DNA of 64,000 nucleotides from JAKAGZ01 sp963748105 (GTDB lineage Bacteria > Bacteroidota > Ignavibacteria > Ignavibacteriales > Ignavibacteriaceae). The notes under the pieces were generated by a model. The model had not been told where the DNA came from, did not search any database, and worked only from the letters and a program-made list of their open reading frames with translations. Made by a program: the position numbers and the translations under genes. Of the stretch, positions 10,101 through 19,538 are shown piece after piece; within the stretch, counting starts at the first letter, position 1; each line of letters begins with the position of its first letter. The stretch covers positions 1 to 64,000 of the forward strand of contig CAVVHP010000002.1 in the NCBI GenBank assembly GCA_963748105.1, written 5' to 3'.

Positions 10101-10297
10101 CACAAAAAGGATTTGTCAAATTAAATATTTACAATGTTCTTGGACAGCTTGTGACATCGCTTGTAAATAAGGAAGTAGATAAAGGGCTTTACCAGGCAGA
10201 TTTTAATGCGGCATCATTAGCGAGCGGAATTTATATATATACAATGAATGTTGACGGAAATTTCTATTATGCTAAGAAAATGATTCTGGTTAAATAG
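7123..10297 (+). CDS. Large secreted protein with type IX secretion sorting domain, frameshifted near the N-terminus
   Basis: An extracellular or surface protein of about 1,057 residues. A signal peptide occupies roughly residues 1-23. The middle has no recognised catalytic domain but contains calcium-site-like stretches (DKNNNGVYDPSAD) and repeated beta-rich segments. The last 85 residues are a Por/T9SS type A sorting domain with NFPNPFNPST, YNVLGQ and a final KKMILVK. GGGGGAG precedes the ATG. The frame shifts around 7305-7315: removing one T gives NPRNYSSYAGFEFPKNSG and joins the N-terminal part (to 7329 as written) with the long downstream frame. That downstream frame is also open from a TTG at 7373, but this is inside the protein. 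The function is unknown; proteins of this design are common in Ignavibacteria. Confidence 0.85.
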
Positions 10298-10308
10298 GTC
10301 TTTATGCT

Positions 10309-10337
10309 ATGCCCTGATCCCCGGATTGGCAGGGCAT
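10309..10337. terminator. Hairpin between convergent genes
   Basis: ATGCCCTG (10309-10316) pairs with CAGGGCAT (10330-10337). It lies between the ends of two convergent genes and overlaps the last base of the minus-strand one. There is no U-run on either side, so it is a weak terminator candidate. Confidence 0.4.
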
Positions 10338-11386
10338 TAGTTCGTTATCCAATTATCGTAGGCGTGGGCGCCCATAAAAATATAATTTTTCCCCTCGAAA
10401 GGGGTGCCGGAATTTATACTTTGTATAAATCCATTCCTTTCCACGAGCACGGTATGAAGAATTAGTTTCTTCGGGTTTTCAACAAAAATTATCTGTAGTC
10501 GGCCGTTAAGAGCGTTATATTTATTATAAATTTCAAAAGCAGTGTCTTTCTCTGCCGTGAATCTGAATGCTTTTTCGAAGGTTGTTTTCATTAGCCCTGT
10601 TTTGTAAAAACCCCCTGATGTTTTGTTCATAAAAACCTTTCCGTCTTCTTTTACTCCCTGATCGTTGTAACAAATAATATCAAGGAAATGGTCATCCGAC
10701 CTTTTGAGCCAGTTAATTAATTTACGACCATGACCGAGTGCATTTTCAAAATTGTAATTGCTGTCCAGGAAAGCTATTCTTTTAATATTATCGGGAATGG
10801 ATTTGACACTATTAATATACCCGAAAATAAAACTCCCTCCGCCGCTGTGGCCGTCGAGCACAACTTCTGTATCAAAATTCTTAAATAGGTTCATTACTGA
10901 ATCAGCTACAGAATGAATTATTGAATCCGGTTTCTGGAACGAATTTCTCCACCACGGCCAGCTTTTTCTCCCGGTTTCTAGGTATGCAACAACAATATTG
11001 TATTCCGTTCTCTGCCGTCTTAAAAACCTGGTTTGTGCGCCAATATGCTGAATATTAAAATGCCAGTCGTCGTTTTCTCGTAATTTTCGTCCTATTGTTT
11101 GTGCAGTTGAGTTGAAATTTGGAAGTCCGTAAAATATCAGCATAACTTTTTTTGCTGGGTTAAAAGTAGCCGGGGAAGGTGCATTAATTGTGACTTTTAT
11201 TTCCGGTTCCATGCTAAATTCCATTACCTGCTCTCCATAATTATTGCTTATACTAAAGCCGGGTATAGAAATCTTTTCGGGGGAACCTACGTAACTGTTT
11301 TTACCTTGAGGCAGAAAATTATTAGCATATAATAAAACAATAAAAATTGTTGCAGTTGAAATTCGTTTTATCATATAGGAGTTCAT
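10337..11386 (-). CDS. Secreted alpha/beta hydrolase-fold protein
   Basis: A 349-residue exported protein with an N-terminal hydrophobic signal (about residues 5-27). The hydrolase fold shows a nucleophile elbow LDGHSGGGS, with Ser inside G-H-S-G-G. A probable Asp sits in AFLDSNY, and a probable His in GAHAYDNW close to the C-terminus. That order matches a Ser-Asp-His triad. The substrate cannot be read from the sequence; an esterase or peptidase acting outside the cytoplasm is possible. It converges on the T9SS gene and is divergent from the trypsin-fold lipoprotein at 11581. Confidence 0.7.
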   Translation of the reverse strand: MNSYMIKRISTATIFIVLLYANNFLPQGKNSYVGSPEKISIPGFSISNNYGEQVMEFSMEPEIKVTINAPSPATFNPAKKVMLIFYGLPNFNSTAQTIGRKLRENDDWHFNIQHIGAQTRFLRRQRTEYNIVVAYLETGRKSWPWWRNSFQKPDSIIHSVADSVMNLFKNFDTEVVLDGHSGGGSFIFGYINSVKSIPDNIKRIAFLDSNYNFENALGHGRKLINWLKRSDDHFLDIICYNDQGVKEDGKVFMNKTSGGFYKTGLMKTTFEKAFRFTAEKDTAFEIYNKYNALNGRLQIIFVENPKKLILHTVLVERNGFIQSINSGTPFEGKNYIFMGAHAYDNWITN

Positions 11387-11580
11387 TTTAGTATTAGTTT
11401 AAACACAGAATAATTGTAAACATAAACAAAAACACCCGAAATCCTCTATTTATCCGAATTTTTAAGGTTCTGGCAATTCCATTAAACTTACCTGTTGATT
11501 TTCACTTCTTATAGTCTATATTTTAAGTAATAGTCTCGAATAAACTTTGGAAACCCCTGTATTCATTTCCAGGAGCGACA

Positions 11581-12633
11581 ATGCGAATTTCAAAATCCAA
11601 TCTTATCCTTGTTTTGCTGGTAATCATGTTGCTTCCGGTTCTTTCCGGCTGTGCTTCCACTATTTATAAATCGGTATATCCCACATTAAGCGACGGGAAA
11701 TATGATAGTGAATTCCCGTACAAAGGCAGCTCCGAGGAACTTGAACAAATTAGCAAAACAGTAAACCGGATTAACAGTATAGCGTTTTATAAAGCTTATA
11801 TTTTTAATCCCGGCACAAATATTACACGCGCTATGCTAACAGAAGACTTGCTTGAAAATAAATCCAACAGTGTCGGATATTTTGATAAAAACAGCTCCGG
11901 AACCGCCACAACAATTTATTCACAGAATGGTAAGGTGGGGTTATTAACGTGTGCTCATGTAGTTAGTTTTCCGGATACAATATTAAGTTATTATACAGAC
12001 CGGAACGGTAAGTTTACTGATTACCTTGAGAGTGTTTCCGTCAGGGATAATCAGCTTATTTTTGCGGCAGGGTTTCCTGGCAATGGCGACATGGATATTA
12101 TAGCAATTGACAGAGTTAATGATATTGCTGTTTTGGGAAAGACTTTTTCCAGCCTTGATAATACAAATTTCCCGGTATTCCCGTATCCGAAAGGAAACGC
12201 TAAAGACCTGGATTGGGGTACATTCGTTTATATATTCGGATACCCGATGAATTATAAAATGGTTTCAAAAGCAATTGTAAGCAGTCCCAACTATGATGAC
12301 AAAGGATCATTTTTAATCGATGCGGTTGTTAACAGGGGGTTCAGCGGGGGAGTTGTACTGGGTATCAGGGACGGTATTCCAAATTTTGAATTTGTGGGAA
12401 TTATAAGGGCTGTTCCGGAAGAAGTTCATTATTTCCTGCGGCCTGAAAAACTATCAAATAATATCCAATACAGCCCTGTTGTACCATACAACGGCAATGC
12501 TTATGCGGTTGAAAAGGAAGAGCTAAAATACGGGATAGCAAAAGTAATACCGATGGAAATGATTTCCGAATTCCTGGAAAAGAATGCAAATTTACTTGAA
12601 GAAAAGGGATACTTATTGAGGAATTTCTTTTAA
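11581..12633 (+). CDS. Lipoprotein with trypsin-like serine protease domain
   Basis: A 350-residue envelope lipoprotein. The lipobox is LSGC with the lipidated cysteine at residue 24. The chymotrypsin-fold domain carries the triad in the expected order: His126 in LTCAHVV, Asp181 in NDIAVLG and Ser255 in GFSGGVV. No PDZ domain is visible, so it differs from DegP/HtrA. AGGAG lies seven bases before the ATG. The YtxJ gene follows after about 30 bases in the same direction and may share the transcript. Protease activity is inferred from the triad; the target is unknown. Confidence 0.8.
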   Translation: MRISKSNLILVLLVIMLLPVLSGCASTIYKSVYPTLSDGKYDSEFPYKGSSEELEQISKTVNRINSIAFYKAYIFNPGTNITRAMLTEDLLENKSNSVGYFDKNSSGTATTIYSQNGKVGLLTCAHVVSFPDTILSYYTDRNGKFTDYLESVSVRDNQLIFAAGFPGNGDMDIIAIDRVNDIAVLGKTFSSLDNTNFPVFPYPKGNAKDLDWGTFVYIFGYPMNYKMVSKAIVSSPNYDDKGSFLIDAVVNRGFSGGVVLGIRDGIPNFEFVGIIRAVPEEVHYFLRPEKLSNNIQYSPVVPYNGNAYAVEKEELKYGIAKVIPMEMISEFLEKNANLLEEKGYLLRNFF

Positions 12634-12662
12634 TAAATAATTAACTTTGTGCAGAGTAATTT

Positions 12663-13034
12663 TTGCCTAATACGGATATTGTATTGAAAGAAATAATTGA
12701 AGTCTTTAATTTTGAAAGCATTAAAGAGAAACAAAATAAACTGGCAGTCGGGTACCAGTTTTTAATATTTAAGTACAGCCCCGCCTGTTCTTTTAGTTAC
12801 TTCGTTGAAAAATCATTTGATAAATGGTTTAATAATTTATCCAATGAAACAAAATTGGTAGCTGTAAAAATAAATGTTATTGAATCAAGATCGCTTTCAC
12901 AAGAAATTGCAGAAAAATTTAATATCAGGCACGAATCTCCGCAGGCCATCTGGCTTAATGAAAATGGGGAAGTTAAGTGGCAGGCGAGCCATAGCAGAAT
13001 AAGCCCTAAAGATCTTACTGAACTATTGAACTAA
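12663..13034 (+). CDS. ytxJ: YtxJ-family thioredoxin-like protein (bacillithiol system)
   Basis: A 123-residue thioredoxin-fold protein of the YtxJ family (DUF2847). Members are monothiol bacilliredoxin-like proteins thought to remove bacillithiol from mixed disulfides. The family pattern is visible: FKYSPACSFS holds the single active-site cysteine, a cis-proline region follows in ESPQAIWL, and the C-terminus has WQASHSRI. The start is a TTG with no strong ribosome site; a later start is possible. It overlaps the convergent ClC gene by four bases. Its presence implies bacillithiol or a related thiol in this organism, but no biosynthesis gene is in the window. Confidence 0.8.
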   Translation: MPNTDIVLKEIIEVFNFESIKEKQNKLAVGYQFLIFKYSPACSFSYFVEKSFDKWFNNLSNETKLVAVKINVIESRSLSQEIAEKFNIRHESPQAIWLNENGEVKWQASHSRISPKDLTELLN

Positions 13035-15103
13035 TCAAGGTTCTTCAAAAGATTAATATTTCTTATCTCACCGGCAATAACAAGAATATCATTTTCTTTA
13101 AATATATAATCTGCATTTGGTATAGCTTTTATTTTTTCAGTGCGTCCTTCTCTTGTTTTGATTGAAAGGACTTCTACGCCATATCTTGCTCTAATATTAA
13201 GTCCTTTAATAGATTTGTTAACGAATGATTTTGGCGGTTTAACCTCTGCGATTGAATAACCTTCCATAAAGTGCACCTGCGGCTCATCCTCTTTCATTAT
13301 AATACTGCTTGCAAGACTTGTGGTTAAATCTCTCGCCTCAATAGCTTTTTGATATGCATCCTGAATGTCTTTTCTCCAGAGCATCCCGATGACAACATTT
13401 GGCCTATTTTTATCGCAAACGGGCAGTCCTTCACAATCAAATTTTGACATAATTTCAAGTGCGGCTTTACAATTATCTTCGGTGTTTACCATTCTGAAAT
13501 TAGTATTTGCAATGTCTCCTGCAATAAGAATATTTTGGAGAGTTTCACGATCGTAAAGATATTCTTTTAAATCGTTTATCGAGACCATTCCCCTGATATT
13601 GCTGTTTTCATCAATCACAGGGAATTCCGGGCCTTTCCCTTTAATTATTTTATTTATAACCTGGTTAAAATTATCAGTAACATAAATTGATTTGAAATCG
13701 TGTGTGTAAACATCTTTTATAAAGATTGATTCCATTACATTTGTTTCTGTACCTTCTTTAATATTGATGTTTCTGAGAAGTAATTTCAAAGTGTAAATAG
13801 ATTCACGTGACAACCTGGAAGAAATAATCATACTTATAATACAGGTGATCATCAAAGGAAGAATAATTCTGTAATCGTTTGTAAGTTCAAATACAATTAT
13901 AATTGCGGTAATCGGTGCTCTGGTTGTTCCCGCTACAAGACCGCCCATTGCTACCAATGCATATGCATTTGGCGTTGCTGTAATTAAAGGAAAAGTCTGG
14001 TGCACAAACGAACCGAAAAAATAGCCGAGCATTGCGCCCATAAACAAAGAAGGAGCAAAAATACCGCCGGACCCGCCGGAACCAAGTGTTACCGATGTAG
14101 CAAATATTTTTGCAAACACCAGAATAAAAGCAACATACCAAAGCATATCGCCCCTCAATGCCAGATTTATTGTTTCATAACCTACTCCCATAATTTCAGG
14201 ATATAAGAGAGCAACCAGCCCAAGAATCAATCCGCCTACTGCGGGTTTAATATATTCGGGAACATTGAATTTGTTGTCAAAAATATCTTCTGAAAAGTAA
14301 AGTAATTTTATAAAGGCATATGAAACGAGTCCGCTGATAGCACCGAGTACAAAATAAAAAATGATTTCGTACGGTGAGGCAAGCTGATACTTCGGTACAA
14401 GAAACGCTACTAAATTTCCTTCGAAAGTATGTGAAATTACTGTTGCCATTACGGAGGAAATTACGATAGGGGAGAATTGTGCAACTGCAAAATCCATTAG
14501 AATAATTTCTACAGCGAAGAGAGCACCGGCGATAGGTGCATTAAAAGCTGCGGCAATACCGGCTGCAGCGCCACATCCAACAAGAGTTTTTAATCGTTTG
14601 CTGGGAACATGAAAAAACTGGCCAACTGTTGAACCAAGGCTTGAACCGATCTGAACAATCGGGCCCTCACGTCCAACGGAACCGCCTGTGCCGATTGAAA
14701 TTGCCGATGCAACAGCTTTTATGAATGCTACGCGTGGCCTGATGTTCCCGCCTTTAAGCAGAATTGCCTGCATTACTTCCGGAACTCCGTGCCCTTTTGC
14801 CTCCGGGGCTAAAAAATATATTATCGGACCGACTATTAGTCCGCCTACAACCGGGATAATTAATATCCAGTACCATTGTGTAGCTAATATGTTTTGTAAA
14901 ATATTCCCCGGACCGGGATAAGAAATATCAGAAATAAACTTTATCATCCACCTGATGCCGATTCCGCCGAAACCGCCAAGTATACCAATTATAATCGCCA
15001 GAATAATCATAAAGGTATGCTCAGTCATTCTGGCCCTTTCAAACAGGGCGGAAGCTTTTTTGGATAAAGTGGTGTAAGTCTTATTAAAAGTCTTTTCTTT
15101 CAA
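13031..15103 (-). CDS. ClC-type chloride channel/antiporter with CBS and TrkA-C domains
   Basis: A 690-residue inner-membrane anion transporter. The membrane part (about 30-440) carries the ClC signatures GHGVPEVM, GREGPIVQIG (with the gating glutamate) and GGSGGIFAPSLF. Two CBS domains follow (about 455-590), usually nucleotide-sensing. A TrkA-C (RCK_C) domain ends the protein, with RARYGVEVL and NDILVIAGE. The start is a TTG with only a weak ribosome site. ClC proteins with CBS domains are common; the added TrkA-C domain is less so and suggests a second ligand input. It could be either a channel or a proton-coupled exchanger. Confidence 0.92.
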   Translation of the reverse strand: MKEKTFNKTYTTLSKKASALFERARMTEHTFMIILAIIIGILGGFGGIGIRWMIKFISDISYPGPGNILQNILATQWYWILIIPVVGGLIVGPIIYFLAPEAKGHGVPEVMQAILLKGGNIRPRVAFIKAVASAISIGTGGSVGREGPIVQIGSSLGSTVGQFFHVPSKRLKTLVGCGAAAGIAAAFNAPIAGALFAVEIILMDFAVAQFSPIVISSVMATVISHTFEGNLVAFLVPKYQLASPYEIIFYFVLGAISGLVSYAFIKLLYFSEDIFDNKFNVPEYIKPAVGGLILGLVALLYPEIMGVGYETINLALRGDMLWYVAFILVFAKIFATSVTLGSGGSGGIFAPSLFMGAMLGYFFGSFVHQTFPLITATPNAYALVAMGGLVAGTTRAPITAIIIVFELTNDYRIILPLMITCIISMIISSRLSRESIYTLKLLLRNINIKEGTETNVMESIFIKDVYTHDFKSIYVTDNFNQVINKIIKGKGPEFPVIDENSNIRGMVSINDLKEYLYDRETLQNILIAGDIANTNFRMVNTEDNCKAALEIMSKFDCEGLPVCDKNRPNVVIGMLWRKDIQDAYQKAIEARDLTTSLASSIIMKEDEPQVHFMEGYSIAEVKPPKSFVNKSIKGLNIRARYGVEVLSIKTREGRTEKIKAIPNADYIFKENDILVIAGEIRNINLLKNLD

Positions 15104-15221
15104 TAGAGGTTTTATTCAGCTTTTATTCTAAAAAAATTAGAAATTCATTAACTAATACTTATAATAAGAAAATTACAATTCTTATCAAACTGATACTTAA
15201 AGATGAAAATTACAGTATATC

Positions 15222-16883
15222 TTACTCAATCTGTTGAGGTTTATTTCTGCCTTTTTTCATTTTGGAATACAATATTGAAATGATCAGCATAACAAATCCA
15301 AGAGCGAGAAAAGATACTATCTTATAAACAGGATCTTCGTTTGTTACTCCTATTACAAAAACATACCCGACGGTTAAACCTAATGTTGAAAGAGCCATCC
15401 AGCGGTATTTCTTACTTTTCAGCAAGACGCTTAGTAAATAATACACAATGGCCACACCTATCCAGGAAACACTTGCCCAGCCTGCTGGCATTGCATGAAA
15501 CAATGCATAAGGAATAATTGCAACTGCAGTTAAAAGATAGGCATTTCTCATTTGCTCAGTTGTTAATTCCAGCCTGTCTTTTTTCCAGTTTAAAATTCGT
15601 GCACTTATTAAAGCAACTATACCAAAACTTATGCTGGTGCCGCTTAATTTCCCGTCTAATACCAGGAAAGAAACAATAATCAATATGTAGATAACAAAGT
15701 TTGCAAGTATAATAAATTTAGATCTGAACCAGATCGCCGTTGAAATAACCAGCACACTTTGCCAGCACAGCAGTATAAAAAATCCCGGTGATTTAACTTC
15801 ATAAATTATTGCAACGCTCAGCGCAAAATAACCCAGCATAGCATAAATAAAAGTAGAGAATCTGCTTTTTTCCTTATGCCAGAACATAATAGCTAATGAC
15901 AGGAATGTAACAGAAGCTAAAATGTGGTATATGGAATTAGTACTGCTTTTTGAAAAAAATGTAATGAGCAGGAACAATCCGTAACAACCTGCAGCATTTA
16001 AAATTGTACCCATAATTACCGGTGGATCTTCAGGATAAGGTTCTTTTCTTAACCTGTTACCCATCGCAAATATTATTGAGTAAATGAGCAGGAATAAAAG
16101 ATTTATTTCCGGTTCATAGGTTGTCTGCAGAGTCTTTCCCAAAACCGGGTTGTTCATAAACCACAAAAGGTGGGTGAAATATGTAAGTAAGATGCCTGTA
16201 AACAGGAATGGCATCCAGCTATATTTTAATCTGAAATAAACTGATATCAGCGATAGAGTGGTCAGCATCAGAAATATTGAATAGGGATTTTCGCTCACTA
16301 TTGCCGTTACGTAACCAAGCGCCAGACTTAAAAGAATCAGATAATTTGATTCCCTTTTTATTGCGATCCAAAAGCTGACTCCCACTGCAATTACCAGTAG
16401 GATAACCTCTGGAAGCGTTTCCGCTATAATGACACCATTTCCAAAAAATTTAAGTCTAAGAGTTGTGAAGAAAAATAAAAACAAACCGCCGCCCAGCAGG
16501 TACCCGGAGATGTGGGCATATGTTTCCCGCCAATGGCGTGAGATAAAGAACACAGATACGGAGAGCGCATAACCGAATATAATATCAACGGTTACAGGGA
16601 TATCCTGGAAGGGGAAAGACATTAAGAATGCGATACCGATAAAGAAAATAATTATTCCCATCTTGGCAAACCAGAACTGCCCGATTTCAAATTCGAGTTT
16701 GTCCTCATCGTCTTCGCTTTTCGGCAAAACTTTCGTTTCTTCTTCAACTATTTCAGGAGATTCACTTATAAAATTTTTGCTGCGAATCTCGAGTTGTTCT
16801 TCAATTTTCGAAACTCTTTCATCCAGGTTTTGCAGATGCCTGAGAATTTCTTTGTTGTCCTGATCCTGAGACAGAGAATTCAT
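15222..16883 (-). CDS. DUF2339-type polytopic membrane protein
   Basis: A 553-residue protein. The N-terminal 35 residues form a coiled coil (heptads around NLDERVSKIEEQL), followed by an acidic linker. Then come about fifteen hydrophobic helices to the end, starting with FWFAKMGIIIFFIGIAFL. This is the layout of DUF2339 proteins, whose function is unknown. AAGGAGGAG precedes the ATG. It lies downstream of the cytochrome locus on the same strand but is separated from it by a 13-bp hairpin, so it probably has its own promoter. Confidence 0.75.
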   Translation of the reverse strand: MNSLSQDQDNKEILRHLQNLDERVSKIEEQLEIRSKNFISESPEIVEEETKVLPKSEDDEDKLEFEIGQFWFAKMGIIIFFIGIAFLMSFPFQDIPVTVDIIFGYALSVSVFFISRHWRETYAHISGYLLGGGLFLFFFTTLRLKFFGNGVIIAETLPEVILLVIAVGVSFWIAIKRESNYLILLSLALGYVTAIVSENPYSIFLMLTTLSLISVYFRLKYSWMPFLFTGILLTYFTHLLWFMNNPVLGKTLQTTYEPEINLLFLLIYSIIFAMGNRLRKEPYPEDPPVIMGTILNAAGCYGLFLLITFFSKSSTNSIYHILASVTFLSLAIMFWHKEKSRFSTFIYAMLGYFALSVAIIYEVKSPGFFILLCWQSVLVISTAIWFRSKFIILANFVIYILIIVSFLVLDGKLSGTSISFGIVALISARILNWKKDRLELTTEQMRNAYLLTAVAIIPYALFHAMPAGWASVSWIGVAIVYYLLSVLLKSKKYRWMALSTLGLTVGYVFVIGVTNEDPVYKIVSFLALGFVMLIISILYSKMKKGRNKPQQIE

Positions 16884-16921
16884 AATGTCTCCTCCTTAAA
16901 AAGGAATGTATACCCGTATAA

Positions 16922-16960
16922 TTGCTGTCATACCCGGAGTTGCTGAAGGTATGACAGCAA
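16922..16960 (-). terminator. 13-bp perfect hairpin ending the cytochrome locus
   Basis: TTGCTGTCATACC (16922-16934) pairs exactly with GGTATGACAGCAA (16948-16960). It lies just after the stop codon of the 11-heme cytochrome and before the next gene. No U-run follows, so it may stabilise the 3' end or be Rho-assisted rather than a classic terminator. Confidence 0.55.
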
Positions 16961-16983
16961 AGAAGAAATTATTTAATTAATAT

Positions 16984-18456
16984 TTATGAATTATTTTCCT
17001 GGTCCTTCTCGTATCTTTTAATAAATAAATACAAACCAATAGCCAGAAGTATTGTAACAATTAGTGCCACTCCTAATCCTTTTCTTCTGAAATAGTAATC
17101 ATCTATAGAAGCCCTGGCATCTCTTATTACTTCCGTTGTAACCGAAAGTCCTTTCTTTACAACAATGTCATCGAATTTTTTCCTGTTGAATGAATGTACT
17201 GCGGTTCTTGCCTCCAAAACAGCCTGATGTGCATCTCTTAAATGGAATTTCTCATCTTCTACTTCCATTCCTTTTTGTTCTGCTTCATCAATTAGTTTTG
17301 AAGCAAATTGCTGTGCGGTTTTAAGACTGTCAATCATATTTCGCATATCTTTTGCAGCTTCATATCCTTTAGGTAATTTTTCCTGTGTGTGACATTTGCT
17401 ACAAACAGCATCTTTAGATGTGCCGAGCAGTTTATCTGTTGTTGTAATTATCAGATGATTACTATGGCAGGTTTCGCATTCTGGATAATGCTTTTCATCA
17501 AATGCTTTTTTGTGTGGACTTGATGCAAACAATTCTGCATTAAGGGCATGGCAGGTACCGCATACTTTTGATATTGATGAAATTCCCGGAGGAGTTGCGG
17601 CATGATTCCCGTGACAACTATTACAAGCTGGAGCACCAAGATCCTTTTTCTTCAATAGTGCAATACCGTGTACACTTTGCGAATATTTTTCAAACTGGTC
17701 TGTTGGAATTTTGTATTTAGCCATATATTTTTTATCACTGTGGCATTTTGCGCAAGTGGATGGAAGATTTACAGGGTAAACACTTGAGTTTAAATCCTTT
17801 GTGGATTTTATTCCGTGACTCCCGTGACAACTCGCACATTCGGCAGGTTTTGGATCACCTTTAGCATTAAGAATCCCATGTACACTTGTTCTGTATTTAT
17901 CATATTGATCAATAGCAAGGCCGGGATTATAGTTTCTCATAAACACAGAACTGCTGTGACATTTTGAACAGGTTTTGGGAATATTCAAAGGATAAACAGG
18001 TGAACGACGATTTGTTACTTTTACAATTCCGTGGGCACCATGACAGTTAATACATTGTACAATTCTGTCCTTTCCGTTTGTAGAAAGACCTCCGTGTACA
18101 CTGGTTTTTAGCAGTTCAAATTGATTCGTTGGAATCTTAAAACCAAAAGCAGCCATTTTTTCTTCTGATGCATGGCATTTTATGCATACATCAGTTATTT
18201 CATTTCCTTTCGGAACGCCAATAAATCCCTTCTTTTTATCCATCGAAGCTTCCATATCATCTGAACTACTATTTCCTCCATGGCAGTTGCTACAGGATAG
18301 ACCGATTTTACGATGGATATCATTTTTAAAAAGCTCCGCCGGCTCACCGCCTAACTCTGCGTGGCAATTATAGCATTGATCTTTGGAGGATGCCTGTATT
18401 CCGTAGGTGACGTTTCCGAGTGTAAAAATTATAAGAAGAATTAATAAATTTTTCAT
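16984..18456 (-). CDS. Membrane-anchored 11-heme cytochrome c of the bc-type complex
   Basis: A periplasmic electron carrier of about 490 residues. After a signal peptide (cleaved near GIQA), eleven CxxCH motifs run from CYNCH to CSKCH. Many are followed by GSH/GAH/GNH, the pattern of NrfB/NrfA-like and doubled-CXXCH families. The heme region is followed by a helical segment (about 380-450) and one C-terminal membrane helix with a basic cytoplasmic tail, so the protein is tethered to the inner membrane. I choose the ATG at 18456: it overlaps the TGA of cytochrome b (ATGA), which indicates translational coupling, and GGGGTGGG lies upstream. In this position it takes the place of cytochrome c1 or f and would accept electrons from the Rieske protein. 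Confidence 0.92.
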   Translation of the reverse strand: MKNLLILLIIFTLGNVTYGIQASSKDQCYNCHAELGGEPAELFKNDIHRKIGLSCSNCHGGNSSSDDMEASMDKKKGFIGVPKGNEITDVCIKCHASEEKMAAFGFKIPTNQFELLKTSVHGGLSTNGKDRIVQCINCHGAHGIVKVTNRRSPVYPLNIPKTCSKCHSSSVFMRNYNPGLAIDQYDKYRTSVHGILNAKGDPKPAECASCHGSHGIKSTKDLNSSVYPVNLPSTCAKCHSDKKYMAKYKIPTDQFEKYSQSVHGIALLKKKDLGAPACNSCHGNHAATPPGISSISKVCGTCHALNAELFASSPHKKAFDEKHYPECETCHSNHLIITTTDKLLGTSKDAVCSKCHTQEKLPKGYEAAKDMRNMIDSLKTAQQFASKLIDEAEQKGMEVEDEKFHLRDAHQAVLEARTAVHSFNRKKFDDIVVKKGLSVTTEVIRDARASIDDYYFRRKGLGVALIVTILLAIGLYLFIKRYEKDQENNS

Positions 18457-19532
18457 GACACCCACCCCAAAATTGTTAAGATTATGATGAACATAACGGC
18501 AAAAATCCCCAGGTAATTAATAAATCGATTATGTTCACCCCTGGCGCTCTTTCTATCCCAGAACGGGACAAGCAGCCAGAGAAGTCCTGCAACACCAAAT
18601 AGTAAAATGCCCAATACTTCTCCCTCAATAAATAATACATGTCCCGGGAAATATTTTAGCGTCTGAAACATAAAGAGGAAATACCATTCAGGTTTGATTC
18701 CTGCAGGGGCCGATGAAAATGGATCGGCTTTATGCCCAAGTTCGGCAGGGAAGTAAACTGCCAGGATGGCAAGAATATTCAGGACGATCAGCCAGAGAAG
18801 CAGGTCACGCAGCATAAAGTTCGGGAAGAAAGGCATTTTCTTTTTTTCTTTTTCTTTCTTTTTTTCCATATGAAGCGGTTCGCTGATACCCTGCCTTTGA
18901 ATAAGTAACAGGTGAATGCCAAGAATTATTGTGAAGATTCCCGGCAGCAGGGCAACGTGAAAACCGAATAATCTGGATAGAGTTGCGCCGGTTACATCCG
19001 CCCCGCCCCTTATAAAAGTTTTGAGCGGAGGCCCAATTACCGGAACTGCGCCTGCGATATCTGAACCTACCCTGGTTGCAAAAAATGAAAGTTCATTCCA
19101 CGGCAGCAGGTAGCCGCTAAAACCGAAGAACAGGGCAAGAAGGAACATAATAAATCCCGTTACCCATGTCATTTCTCTCGGGTACCTGTAGGATTTTTCG
19201 AAATAAACGCTGAACATATGAATAAATGCCGAGAGAATAAAAAGATTTGCAGACCATGCATGTATTGATCTGACTAGCCATCCGAATTGAACCTTTGACA
19301 TTATAAATTTTACGCTTTCAAAGGCCAGGTCCGAACTTCCTTTATAATAAAATAAAAGCAGAATTCCTGTTACGACCTGGATGATAAAAAGAAACAATGA
19401 AACTCCCCCAAAATAATACCAGATTGAGTTACGGTGTACAGGTACGTACTTTTTCCCCATGTATTCCACAAGCCCGTTAACCTCCACCCGCTCATCAACC
19501 CATTTATAGAATTTTTGTAATAAATTTTTCAT
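18453..19532 (-). CDS. Cytochrome b of a bc/b6f-type quinol oxidase (fused b6 and subunit IV)
   Basis: The diheme membrane subunit that oxidises menaquinol in a Rieske/cytochrome b complex. In 359 residues it joins the b6-like N-terminal half and the subunit IV-like C-terminal half. Heme ligands are visible: HAWSANLFILSAFIH (13 residues between the histidines) and, in the later helix, H-VALLPGIFTIILGI-H (14 between). The 13/14 spacing is that of b6f rather than mitochondrial cytochrome b. The quinol site motif PEWY is present in GIKPEWYFLFMF. A lysine-rich loop joins the halves. It follows the Rieske gene by six bases and overlaps the 11-heme cytochrome gene. Confidence 0.95.
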   Translation of the reverse strand: MKNLLQKFYKWVDERVEVNGLVEYMGKKYVPVHRNSIWYYFGGVSLFLFIIQVVTGILLLFYYKGSSDLAFESVKFIMSKVQFGWLVRSIHAWSANLFILSAFIHMFSVYFEKSYRYPREMTWVTGFIMFLLALFFGFSGYLLPWNELSFFATRVGSDIAGAVPVIGPPLKTFIRGGADVTGATLSRLFGFHVALLPGIFTIILGIHLLLIQRQGISEPLHMEKKKEKEKKKMPFFPNFMLRDLLLWLIVLNILAILAVYFPAELGHKADPFSSAPAGIKPEWYFLFMFQTLKYFPGHVLFIEGEVLGILLFGVAGLLWLLVPFWDRKSARGEHNRFINYLGIFAVMFIIILTILGWVS

Positions 19533-19538
19533 AATTTT

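Noticed and set aside
7373..10297. A separate gene starting at the TTG at 7373
   Set aside because: The frame continues upstream with family-like sequence and joins the signal-peptide part after a one-base correction; it is internal to the T9SS protein.
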